A stretch of 64,000 nucleotides of DNA from Candidatus Aminicenantota bacterium. Its GTDB lineage: Bacteria > Acidobacteriota > Aminicenantia > Aminicenantales > UBA4085. Each line of letters starts with the position of its first letter. The first letter of the stretch is position 1. The notes below the pieces were generated by a model. The model searched no databases and was not told where the DNA came from. It saw only the letters and a program-made list of their open reading frames with translations. The translations under genes were made by a program, and so were the position numbers. Shown here in pieces: positions 24,913-33,169 of this stretch. The DNA is taken from the NCBI GenBank assembly GCA_003141555.1, contig PLMN01000007.1, positions 132,514 to 196,513 of the forward strand. The letters are read 5' to 3'.

Positions 24913-27538
24913 TATTAAGCTTATTGATTTTTCTTAGCTCCGTATCCATATCAACATCATTAGGAATCTTTATAAAAGCGTACCCTTTTGATCTTTTCCC
25001 TTCTAAAGGGAAAAAAATGGAAATTACTCGGATCTCGATCTTCTTTAACATTATTTCTAAATCTTCTTGCGCCATATTAAATGGCAAATTTCCTATATAT
25101 ATCTTCCCGCTTTCTTTAGCGCGAATCACCTTCTGTGAATAATAATCAATTTCGCCTTTTATTTTATCAAAACAATGTAAATCTTCAGAAGTTTCACTTT
25201 CTAGGTAATTCGACGGATCACACAGTTCTTCATTCTTCTTTTTTTCTAGATAATAATAAAAAGCGTTAGCATTTTCGTACGTTGTTCCCGTTGAATATTG
25301 AGAATATTTATTTTTCCCGATTCTTTCGGCGATTCCAGTTCGGACATCACTATCATCAATAAAGGTTTCTTCGGAGCATGCCGCTAAATAATCAATGTTT
25401 TCTAATATATCCAAATGTATCATACCTGATGAACTAATCGCGGCTAAATCATCCTCAGATATTTCATCGGTTTTCAAATGCTCAGCTACAATACATTTAT
25501 TCTTAAGCAAATAGATTAATTCACTTTTGGATCTCTCATATGAATGACCAAATGTGATCAGTTTCTGAAACATATCACCGACGCGATGAAAACTCATTAA
25601 TCCAGACGGCCCAATTGTTCTCACCCGATTATCGAGATATCGCAATATTGCGATCCGAATAAAGTGATCTGGTTTTGAATCCGCAGGATCGCATTGAAAT
25701 AGGTTTTTTAAAAAGGATATATTACCGTCATAAAACCTCCTATTCATTCGAAGAAGCACTCTTGTCACTATTGGAAGGGGGAGGACATAATCACCTTTTG
25801 CACCTCGAATTTTCAATATTTCAGCTTCATTAATATGCCCGCTACGACAAAATTCTAAAAACATCTCGATGGCCTTTCTAATATCTCGTCCTGCAAGGCC
25901 AGTTAATAATCGCCTAAGAAAACGATCGTATTCAAAAAGTGATTTCAATATCGATGCAAGATATACTCCTTGATCTGAAGCGGGATAAGTAACTCGAACT
26001 CCATTTTTTAAGAAATACTCCAATTCGCGACTTTCGCCTTTCTTTTCCATTTCCTTTAAAGCCAGAAAGAATCTTCCTCTTAAGACTTCAGTGAATTGAG
26101 GAGGTTCAATTCGGAAAATAAGATCTTTCTGGGCAGTATCAAGAGGAGGCTCATTTCTATGGTTTTCATATGTAACATCGCGAATCGGGAGGACAACGGC
26201 AGCATTTATTTCCGATTGAGTCCAATTTGCGAGCTGAAACATTAGTAATTGGTCATCTCTATTTCGTTTATCACAATTATCAAGTACAACAACCAATAAG
26301 CGGCCGCGATCAGAACATAAATATCGAGCGAGCGATTTAGCAGTTAATATTTCATCTTTTTGCATATAAAGTAATTCTTCCGCGAGTTTTGACTTATATT
26401 CTGATGTTCCTTCGCCTAACAATGATAAAGCCCCCTTTTTTAAATTTCGTATTTCGGGGGCATAAACACGAAATAATGTATTTATATCTTCAAAATCAAT
26501 TCCAGGATCAGACAATTTCAGTTCTTTTATAATCGATTTTATTAGCCATCCATTTGCCGAAGACATATCGATGGGAGCATTGTTCAAATCTATCCTTAAC
26601 CAGACTGTTTTAGACATTGATTCGGCAGAGAGTGCAACGTTGACCAAATAATCAATAAATGTCGATTTCCCAGAGCCGACACTCCCTACTAGCAATAGTA
26701 TCTGATGTTCCAAAGATCTGCCTGGCCTGATGACATCTAATAATTCAACGGGAACTGAAGTGTCTTCTATATTCCTAAGGGAACGAATTCCAGGAGTAAC
26801 AATTTGGCGAATAAATCGGTCGATCGGTTCGACATATCGCTGTCGTCTTTGCGATTTAACGTACGCGTTTTTTACTAAATATGCTCTATCAGCTAAAGTC
26901 GAAGGGCTAAAAATATGCCGAAAATCGAGCGCGACAGAAGATCCGAAGGTATTTGGTTCCATTTCTTCATTCCGGACAGCCGAACCCCCAACAAGAGAAA
27001 TCGCCTGAGCATATGGGCGCGTATGCACTTTTTTAAATATATCATTTGCATACTTAGATAAGGTGGCCCGACAAATTAGATTGTTTATTTCCGCATAAAT
27101 CGCATCGCCCACATTAATATCTTCAATCGGAACCGATTTCGTAAAATCATAAGAGTCCCATTTTGATAAAGTAAGCACCTTCCCATTCGATGAAAGCACC
27201 CATTTACATGGATTAACATCTGCCGAAAAAAGCTTATTTAACTGAGCCGCGTACATGCGAGCTTCATCGAGACCTTCTGTTAAATCATCGGTCTCTGGAG
27301 ATTTAGCTTCACCGACCAAAACAGGAAGTCCAGAAAGAATAATTAAATAATCAGGATAATAGAGGTGACGAGCCCCGCCCTTTCCTATTCCTAACCTTTT
27401 TATTGAGAATTTAGTTAGGATTTCTGAATTCGAGTATCCGAGCCCTAGTGGACAAGGCATTGAAAACAAGGGCATAAGTACCTTTTGTTCAACATCGCTC
27501 TCGTTATGAATGGAATCGACCTTAATAAATGTAGACAT
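24869..27538 (-). CDS. PD-(D/E)XK nuclease-like - STAND/KAP-like P-loop NTPase - RRM fusion (candidate defence protein)
   Basis: 889 aa in AT-rich DNA. Residues about 1-170 resemble an HsdR-N/PD-(D/E)XK domain: E17, D63 in YYPDYLIIL, and E77/K79 in VGEAKSP. A P-loop NTPase follows, with Walker A GSVGSGKS (285-292) and Walker B LLVVVLDNCD (ending D423), then the sensor-like VVLPIRDV, as in STAND/KAP ATPases. A long helical region (about 480-800) has winged-helix-like stretches. The C-terminus (about 811-889) is a canonical RNA recognition motif: RNP2 IYIGNL and RNP1 KGYAFIKI. A strong ribosome site (GGAGGGGG) precedes the ATG. Nuclease plus STAND-type switch resembles Avs-like antiphage proteins, but the RRM in sensor position is unusual. 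Function is inferred, not shown. Confidence 0.8.
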   Translation of the reverse strand: MSTFIKVDSIHNESDVEQKVLMPLFSMPCPLGLGYSNSEILTKFSIKRLGIGKGGARHLYYPDYLIILSGLPVLVGEAKSPETDDLTEGLDEARMYAAQLNKLFSADVNPCKWVLSSNGKVLTLSKWDSYDFTKSVPIEDINVGDAIYAEINNLICRATLSKYANDIFKKVHTRPYAQAISLVGGSAVRNEEMEPNTFGSSVALDFRHIFSPSTLADRAYLVKNAYVKSQRRQRYVEPIDRFIRQIVTPGIRSLRNIEDTSVPVELLDVIRPGRSLEHQILLLVGSVGSGKSTFIDYLVNVALSAESMSKTVWLRIDLNNAPIDMSSANGWLIKSIIKELKLSDPGIDFEDINTLFRVYAPEIRNLKKGALSLLGEGTSEYKSKLAEELLYMQKDEILTAKSLARYLCSDRGRLLVVVLDNCDKRNRDDQLLMFQLANWTQSEINAAVVLPIRDVTYENHRNEPPLDTAQKDLIFRIEPPQFTEVLRGRFFLALKEMEKKGESRELEYFLKNGVRVTYPASDQGVYLASILKSLFEYDRFLRRLLTGLAGRDIRKAIEMFLEFCRSGHINEAEILKIRGAKGDYVLPLPIVTRVLLRMNRRFYDGNISFLKNLFQCDPADSKPDHFIRIAILRYLDNRVRTIGPSGLMSFHRVGDMFQKLITFGHSYERSKSELIYLLKNKCIVAEHLKTDEISEDDLAAISSSGMIHLDILENIDYLAACSEETFIDDSDVRTGIAERIGKNKYSQYSTGTTYENANAFYYYLEKKKNEELCDPSNYLESETSEDLHCFDKIKGEIDYYSQKVIRAKESGKIYIGNLPFNMAQEDLEIMLKKIEIRVISIFFPLEGKRSKGYAFIKIPNDVDMDTELRKINKLNIEGRKIVARPAEPK

Positions 27539-27917
27539 TCCCCCCTCCGTTATTTTTGTTCAATTAAAAAAATTACTTTACGCGTAATTAGAAAGTGATT
27601 ATTGGGGCTTGGCCTATTCGCCATATGAGCATCCATCTCTAGCTCTCGTTAGCCATCAACCACAGGAAGGGATAGGCTTTATTACATTATTCCAAAGCCA
27701 TTATGAGACATCTTTGAAAAAAGCGCTAATATAATTAATCAGGAAATCTTTATCAACGGGAGCTCTACCCAAATTCGCGGACCGCGTCAACTGACGTTCG
27801 CAAAATGGGGGCCATCATAGCCCCCTTCAGTTCGTCGCTTATTTACGCTGCGACTGCCCAATGAGAATATTTCTGCAATGAAACGTCTATTATCATGATT
27901 CTGATATAATTGAGTCA
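27539..27917. other. Divergent intergenic region of the AT-rich segment
   Basis: No gene is seen in these 379 bases. They hold the ribosome site of the RRM protein, a palindrome TTACGCGTAA (27578-27587) nested in AATTAC...GTAATT, a small inverted repeat CGTCA-AC-TGACG (27787-27798), a GGGGGC...GCCCCC hairpin near 27816-27835, and the extended -10 promoter of the DUF488 gene. The TTACGCGTAA palindrome lies 40 bases from the RRM-gene start and could be an operator. Confidence 0.5.
27902..27910 (+). promoter_or_regulatory. Extended -10 promoter of DUF488 (leaderless geometry)
   Basis: TGATATAAT is a perfect extended -10 (TGn-TATAAT). Exactly 7 bases separate TATAAT from the ATG at 27918, predicting a leaderless transcript. 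No good -35 is seen, as expected for extended -10 promoters. Confidence 0.65.
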
Positions 27918-28361
27918 ATGAATTCCCAGGAGTTGTTTACGGTAGGCTACGAAGGTCGATCGATCGACGAATTTGTTGTTTATCTCAAGGCCCACGGAAT
28001 CCGTCGATTGATCGATATTAGAGAAATCCCGATTTCTCGAAAACGCGGATTCTCGAAATCTAGCCTTAAAACGCGTCTTGAAGCTGAGAGGATCGAATAT
28101 TTGCATATTCGTTCGCTCGGAAGCCCTTCGGCGATCAGAAATAAATTAAAAATCGATCATGATTTTGAAGAGTTTTTTAATTCTTACTCTGTCTATTTGT
28201 CGATGCAAACCGCAGTTCTTCAGGAAGTAATTCGATTGGCCCAGGATGGACTGAATTGTTTGCTCTGTTTTGAGCGGGAAGCCGAGAATTGCCATAGATC
28301 GGCCGTAGCGAAACGGATGATGGAAATCAGCAACAGCCCTTTTCATGTTCACCACATTTGA
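27918..28361 (+). CDS. DUF488 family protein
   Basis: 147 aa. It shows the family hallmarks: VGYEGRSIDEFV near the N-terminus, LIDIREIPISRKRGFSK in the middle, and LLCFEREAENCHRSAVA near the C-terminus, with the conserved C-x-E and C-H-R residues. The catalytic role of DUF488 is not established; members often sit in mobile or conflict-related gene sets. It is AT-rich like its neighbours, and its stop overlaps the start of the 265-aa gene (TTGA junction), so the two are translationally coupled. It is transcribed away from the RRM protein, sharing one intergenic region with it. Confidence 0.85.
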   Translation: MNSQELFTVGYEGRSIDEFVVYLKAHGIRRLIDIREIPISRKRGFSKSSLKTRLEAERIEYLHIRSLGSPSAIRNKLKIDHDFEEFFNSYSVYLSMQTAVLQEVIRLAQDGLNCLLCFEREAENCHRSAVAKRMMEISNSPFHVHHI

Positions 28362-29155
28362 AAACAATAGGATTCCACGAAAAAAGAATTTTAATCACGG
28401 TCAAAGCTTACCCGGTCGCGAGTATTTCGTACGGGGAAACGGTTTGTTGCGCTGGAATCGACATCGATGACCGGAGCTGGATCCGGCTTTACCCCGTCCC
28501 TTTCCGCGATTTGGAACCAGACAAACAATTTAACAAATATGACATCATCCAAGCGAAATGCGCGAAAGCTACCGATGACCACCGTCCTGAAAGCTGCAGA
28601 ATACAAGCAGCGTCGATAGAAATAATCGGTCATCTCGGAACGAAAGATAATTGGGCGGAACGCAAAAATTATGTTTTAGCCGCACCGATCAGTTCTTTTT
28701 GCGAAATTTTAGGGAATCAAAACGAATCGGCGCCTTCTTTTGGCTTGATAAAACCCAAAGATGTCAAGTTCGTAATCGAAAAACGGCGAGCTGCAAATTC
28801 AGAAAAAAGGAAAAAAGCATATTCCAAGCCGACCCTTTTTGATAAGCCCAAGGAGATGATTGAAGAAGTGCCATTTCAATTCTTCTATTCCTTCTATTGC
28901 TCGAATTTCCCCACTTGCCCAGGACATAGACTCTCGATCACAGACTGGGAAATAAACCAAGCCTATAGAAAATGGCGATATCAATACTCCGATCCAGCAA
29001 TACTATTGCGCAACATTGAAAAAAAATGGCTGGAGATCATCGATCAGCGAAAAAAAGATGCATTCTTTTTTGTCGGCAATCTTCATCGTTTCCGGGATGA
29101 ATTCGTCATCCTAGGAATTTTTTCTCCTCCTATTTCAACTCCACAGTCTTCGTGA
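28358..29155 (+). CDS. Unknown protein coupled to DUF488
   Basis: 265 aa, TTG start overlapping the DUF488 stop. No family is recognised with certainty. The N-terminal part (KRILITVKAYPVASISYGE ... SWIRLYPVPFRDL ... NKYDIIQAKC) looks like a compact beta-barrel domain. The C-terminal part has a conserved-looking C-x4-C-x-G-H motif in FYCSNFPTCPGHRLSITDWE, followed by YRKWRYQ, and ends with a possible catalytic or binding segment FVGNLHRFRDEFVILG. No signal peptide or membrane helix. The last 26 bases overlap the 3' end of the convergent M14 peptidase gene, so the segment's right junction abuts host coding DNA. Probably works with DUF488; nucleic-acid binding is only a guess. Confidence 0.7.
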   Translation: MKTIGFHEKRILITVKAYPVASISYGETVCCAGIDIDDRSWIRLYPVPFRDLEPDKQFNKYDIIQAKCAKATDDHRPESCRIQAASIEIIGHLGTKDNWAERKNYVLAAPISSFCEILGNQNESAPSFGLIKPKDVKFVIEKRRAANSEKRKKAYSKPTLFDKPKEMIEEVPFQFFYSFYCSNFPTCPGHRLSITDWEINQAYRKWRYQYSDPAILLRNIEKKWLEIIDQRKKDAFFFVGNLHRFRDEFVILGIFSPPISTPQSS

Positions 29156-30929
29156 TCTTCCCCGCGTGCCGCGAGTCGTAAGAAACCGTGATCGTCCCCT
29201 TGCCCTCGACTAAGAACTGGTGCTCGACCTTGCCGAAGCCCGGCACGGACGTGAATTGAAGCTCGGGCCGGTATTTCTTATAAGCGATGAGATCGAGATA
29301 CGGATCGTTGATCAGGCCGCCCTCTAAAACCTTGGCGCTATCGCCCGTCACCTTGAGCATGTCCTTGGGATAGATGTTGTTCTTCTGGGCCAAGGCGCTC
29401 ATGGAAGGAATGGCCTTGGAGTTCGCCAGCCGGGTCCGCACTCTATATAAATTCCTGCCCAGCGCCTTGACGTCCGTCACTTCGAGGCTGACCGCGGGGG
29501 CGTTCTTGGCCGTGAAGATCACGCTCATGGCGTTCCGGTGAACCAGATCCTTGAGCATGAACGGCGCGGACAGGCGGGAGCTCATCTTGACCCAGCCGCC
29601 GATCTCGATATCGCCGTAAGCCGGATGCTTGAAAGGCTTCCAGGGCTTGTAGAGCTCGCCCATGGCCAGATAGTCGTTGAACTTGAGGCGATCGCGCTCG
29701 GAGATCCCTCCCGACAGCATGGCCCCCAGGCCGGGTTCGCCGGCCGGCGCTTCGGGCTTTTCCGACGCGCCGCGGAACGCTTCGGACTCGGCCGGGAACA
29801 CCTCGGCCACGAAGCCGTAAGCGCCCTGGGTCTGGGTCAGCCACTCCAGGGAATCGCCGTAGGTCGTGTAGAGGTCCTTCCAGGTGATGAGGTAGCGATA
29901 GCCCGGGACGATCCGTTCGGCCTGCTTGCCGAGATAGTCATAGACGGCGACGTCCGGGGCGGGGAACTCGCCGACCGCTTTGCGGCTGGGCCCGCGCAGG
30001 ATCATCCCGCCGTTATTGTGGAAGGTCCAGCCGATGACGATATTGGTCTTCGTGGCCGTCCATTCGGCCAGGGCCTTGAGTCCGATCCCGCGGAAGGGAT
30101 ATTCGCCCGATCCGGACTGGACATAGGGGGGGGCCCAATCGAACCCCCAGTTGCGGTTGGGATCGACATAGCCCGGGCCGTCCTCGTTGATCTTGCCGTC
30201 GCCGTCGTTGTCGATGCCCTCCTCGCCGAGGATCGTCCATTCGCCCTTCTCCCCCGGCTTGACCGGGACCATCGGGCGCGGGTCCTCGGGATCGGTCTTG
30301 TAGGCCCCGAAGGGATCGCGCTTCCTCATCATGCAGATGTTGCCGTCGCCGTCGAGATCGTCGGGACCGTCCTCGTCGATCAAGCCGTCATGGTCGTCGT
30401 CGGTCGGGATGCGAAGGCCGCGGTTGGAGCTGGGGTCGTTGGGATCCGCGAAGAAATGATAGCGGCCGTCCACGTTGACCACGGGCACAACGTAGAACGA
30501 GGTCCGGTCGACGAGGGCGGTGACCTCCTCGTTCTTGCCGTAATTCCCGAGCAGGTAATCGAGCAGATAGAGCGCGATCTCGCCGCCCTGGATCTCGTTG
30601 CCGTGGATGTTGCCGTCCACGTAGACGCCGGGCTTGCCGAGCGCGGGGCCGGTCTTGGGGTTGTTGACGGTCATGGCCATGAGGGGCCGGCCCTCGTCGC
30701 TCTTGCCGACTTCTTCGAGGGTCGTCAGGGCCGGGTAGGTTTTGTTCAGTAGGCGGAGCGCTTCGTAAACTTGGTCGAGCGGATAATAATGGTCGAACCG
30801 CAGAGGCAGGGGCGGAAGCGGGGTTTGAGGCGAAACCGCGCCGGCGCCGGCGTTCATATCGGCTTTTTGCGCGGGCAGGGAAAACGCCAGGAGGGCGAGG
30901 AGGAGGACGAGGCCGATGAGCTTCTTCAT
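29130..30929 (-). CDS. Secreted M14 zinc carboxypeptidase with Ca-binding Asp-rich insert
   Basis: 599 aa with signal peptide MKKLIGLVLLLALLAFSLPAQ. The M14 zinc site is H109-x2-E112 in GNIHGNEIQGGE, with the third ligand probably His in WTFHNNGG. VVPVVNVDGR and DPNRNWGFDW are typical substrate-site segments. Between them are Asp-rich loops (DDDHDGLIDEDGPDDLDGDG and EGIDNDGDGKINEDG) like thrombospondin-3/dockerin Ca sites. It should be exported and remove C-terminal residues from peptides or cross-links. A downstream beta-sandwich (about 460-599) resembles C-terminal accessory domains. It overlaps the stop of the degenerate paralogue by 4 bases, so the two are cotranscribed. Confidence 0.9.
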   Translation of the reverse strand: MKKLIGLVLLLALLAFSLPAQKADMNAGAGAVSPQTPLPPLPLRFDHYYPLDQVYEALRLLNKTYPALTTLEEVGKSDEGRPLMAMTVNNPKTGPALGKPGVYVDGNIHGNEIQGGEIALYLLDYLLGNYGKNEEVTALVDRTSFYVVPVVNVDGRYHFFADPNDPSSNRGLRIPTDDDHDGLIDEDGPDDLDGDGNICMMRKRDPFGAYKTDPEDPRPMVPVKPGEKGEWTILGEEGIDNDGDGKINEDGPGYVDPNRNWGFDWAPPYVQSGSGEYPFRGIGLKALAEWTATKTNIVIGWTFHNNGGMILRGPSRKAVGEFPAPDVAVYDYLGKQAERIVPGYRYLITWKDLYTTYGDSLEWLTQTQGAYGFVAEVFPAESEAFRGASEKPEAPAGEPGLGAMLSGGISERDRLKFNDYLAMGELYKPWKPFKHPAYGDIEIGGWVKMSSRLSAPFMLKDLVHRNAMSVIFTAKNAPAVSLEVTDVKALGRNLYRVRTRLANSKAIPSMSALAQKNNIYPKDMLKVTGDSAKVLEGGLINDPYLDLIAYKKYRPELQFTSVPGFGKVEHQFLVEGKGTITVSYDSRHAGKITKTVELK

Positions 30930-33094
30930 TTCACACCTCCAAGTTCCAATGTGCGGGCATCGCGCCAGGCGATCTGGGTTTCGGCCTTCACCTCGACCTT
31001 GACGGGCTTGTCCGACTGGATGATCCAGGTCGCGGTCTGGGTCGCGAAACCCGGAATCGCGGGGATGAGCGTCCGCTTCTTCCCGTCCACGATCTTGATG
31101 CCCGGGCCCTCCAAGGTGACGATGACGGGCAGGATCCGCTCGTTGCGGCGGGCCATGGCCGTGGGATACGGGAGCGCGCCCGTGTTCTCGACGCGGACCT
31201 TGATTTCGTAGACGCCCTGGCCGATGGATTTGGCCTCGACCGAGGCGATCTTGATGCGGGGCATTTTCTTGGCCACCTCGAAAACCCAGGGGACCTGGCC
31301 CTTGAGCAGGCCCTCGATCATGGCCGGGGGCGGCGTGTTATCGGCGTAGGGCACGGGCCCGCCGATTTCGATGTCGCCCAATTGGGGGTGCTTGAAGGGC
31401 TTCCAATCGACGAAGCCCTTGCCCCCGAGCTCCTTGTCGCTCCAGGCGAGCAGGGCTTTCTCCTTGGGGTCGGCGCCTTCCGCGCTCGGCGGCTTGGGCA
31501 TCTGTTTCATCATCTCGGCCATCTTCTTGGGGTCGAGCTGGCCGCCCTTGACCATCTCGATCACCTGCTTGGCCTTGAACTGCTCGGGCGCGCCGGCGGC
31601 CTTGAGAAAGGCGTCGATCTTCTCCTCGCCCAGGGCCAGGAACTCGTCCTTGGTCATCTTCTCAAGCTGGTCGGCGGTGATGGCCTCCGGCGCTTTCTCT
31701 TCTTTCACCTCGGGCAGGGTCCAGAAGTCCAGGGCGAAGGATGGCAGGCCGAGATGATAATAGGACCACAGCTCGAACGAGCCGTCCTTGTCGGGAGGCG
31801 GGTCGAGGCGCTTGCCGTCGAGCTTGTTCGTCTTGAGGAATTCCTTGAACTTCTCGGACAGCTCCTTGTAAAACTTCAGGTCGTCGTCGAGGGGATTGAC
31901 GACCGCGCCCAGCTCCAGGAAGCCGGCGATCATCGATTCGGTGACGTCCATCCCGGGGGGGATGAGCGGCTTGACCATCTCCATGATCTCGGCCATGGTG
32001 TAGGTCCGGGCGGGGTCGGCGCCGAAGGCCGAGGCGATCCGTTCGGGGATTTTGATCTGGTTGAGGTCGGCCTGTCCTTTGCGGCCGCCGCGCGGCGGGT
32101 TCAGGCAGAAGTTCGTTTCGCCGAAGACGAAGGTCAGCCCGACCTCGCGATGCTCGTCCATGAACTTCATCAGGCTGAAGCTCTCCGCCTCGGAGCCGGG
32201 CCAGGCGCCGGAGTCGGGGCCGAAGAACTTGAACAGGTGCGGGAAGTTCGTCCCGACGTTCACGCCGCCGAGGCCGTCTTCGTTGTAGAGGCCGTCGCCG
32301 TCGTTGTCGATGCCTTCACTATAGAGCTTATAAATGCCCTTTTCGCCCTTGGCCCAGTCGGCGCGCTTCAAGAGGCGCGGCTGGCCGGGGACGGGCATCC
32401 ACTCGCCCTCGGGATCCTTGACCCGCATCGTGCTGATGATGCCGTCGCCGTTGAGGTCCTCGGGGCCGTCCTCGTCGACCTGGTCGTCCATGTCGTCGTT
32501 GTGCGGCTTGAAGTTGCGCGGGTCCTGGCGAAGCGGCTTGGTGAAGAAGAGGGAGTCGGCGTCGGGATTGCCGCAGGGCAGGATGTACCAGGTCCGGTCG
32601 GACCGGAGCTCGGGCTTCTGGAGGATGAGGCGGGCCAGGTAGAGCGCCGCTTCGCTGGAAAGAGGGACGGTCCCTTCCATGTTGGCCGCGATGAATACGG
32701 CGGGGAGGGATTTAGCGGATGCGGCGATCTGCTCGGCGTTTGCGAGGTTGGTGGGTTGGGGGGAATGCGCGGTCTTCCCGATCTCGGGGCCGATTTCGAG
32801 GAGGAGGAGCTCGCGGCCGCCGGGGGATTTGGCGAGGGACTGGGCGCGGACGAAGCCGGGATTGGCGCGGGCCATATCGAGGAGGGCGGCGTTCAGTTCG
32901 GCGGGTGCGTGGTAGCGGTCGAAGGAAAGGGAGGAGGGGGAAGCCGGGGGTTGCGGGGCGGGCGCCGGTTTTTGGGCTGCCGAGGCTTGGGCGGCTGCGG
33001 CCGGCTGGGAAGCGTCTGAAAACTGAAGGGTCAGGGACAAGAGGCAAATAAGCGCCAGGCGTCCGGGCGTAAGAACGCGTTGAGAATGATTCAC
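30926..33094 (-). CDS. Degenerate M14-like secreted protein (paralogue lacking zinc ligands)
   Basis: 722 aa from a GTG at 33094 behind GGAGGTAA. A signal peptide is followed by an Ala/Pro-rich linker. The body aligns with the downstream M14 peptidase: FDRYHAPAELNAALLDMARA, NMEGTVPLSSEAALYL, LPCGNPDAD, DDMDDQVDEDGPEDLNGDG and EGIDNDGDGLYNEDG. Where the active enzyme has HGNE this protein has EGTV, and the third ligand region WTFHNNGG has become FVFGETN. All three zinc ligands are therefore missing, and a pseudo-peptidase (binding or regulatory partner) is likely. It carries an extra helical insert of about 200 residues rich in Lys/Glu. Translationally coupled to the active paralogue. Confidence 0.85.
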   Translation of the reverse strand: MNHSQRVLTPGRLALICLLSLTLQFSDASQPAAAAQASAAQKPAPAPQPPASPSSLSFDRYHAPAELNAALLDMARANPGFVRAQSLAKSPGGRELLLLEIGPEIGKTAHSPQPTNLANAEQIAASAKSLPAVFIAANMEGTVPLSSEAALYLARLILQKPELRSDRTWYILPCGNPDADSLFFTKPLRQDPRNFKPHNDDMDDQVDEDGPEDLNGDGIISTMRVKDPEGEWMPVPGQPRLLKRADWAKGEKGIYKLYSEGIDNDGDGLYNEDGLGGVNVGTNFPHLFKFFGPDSGAWPGSEAESFSLMKFMDEHREVGLTFVFGETNFCLNPPRGGRKGQADLNQIKIPERIASAFGADPARTYTMAEIMEMVKPLIPPGMDVTESMIAGFLELGAVVNPLDDDLKFYKELSEKFKEFLKTNKLDGKRLDPPPDKDGSFELWSYYHLGLPSFALDFWTLPEVKEEKAPEAITADQLEKMTKDEFLALGEEKIDAFLKAAGAPEQFKAKQVIEMVKGGQLDPKKMAEMMKQMPKPPSAEGADPKEKALLAWSDKELGGKGFVDWKPFKHPQLGDIEIGGPVPYADNTPPPAMIEGLLKGQVPWVFEVAKKMPRIKIASVEAKSIGQGVYEIKVRVENTGALPYPTAMARRNERILPVIVTLEGPGIKIVDGKKRTLIPAIPGFATQTATWIIQSDKPVKVEVKAETQIAWRDARTLELGGVK

Positions 33095-33169
33095 GTGTCG
33101 TTACCTCCGTTCAACGAAATCGGGAACGAATAAGGAAATGGATATCGCGTCGCCTAATTTCATGTCGCC

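Noticed and set aside
23120-29155. Prophage or integrative element
   Set aside because: No integrase, recombinase, phage structural gene, tRNA or flanking direct repeat could be seen.
27918-29155. Known 7-deazaguanine DNA-modification (dpd) set
   Set aside because: No TGT-like transglycosylase or helicase partner is present.
31382-33019. 545-codon open frame on plus, antisense to the degenerate M14 gene
   Set aside because: High-GC mirror frame with low-complexity Glu/Gly/Leu composition; the minus gene has signal peptide, family motifs and coupling.
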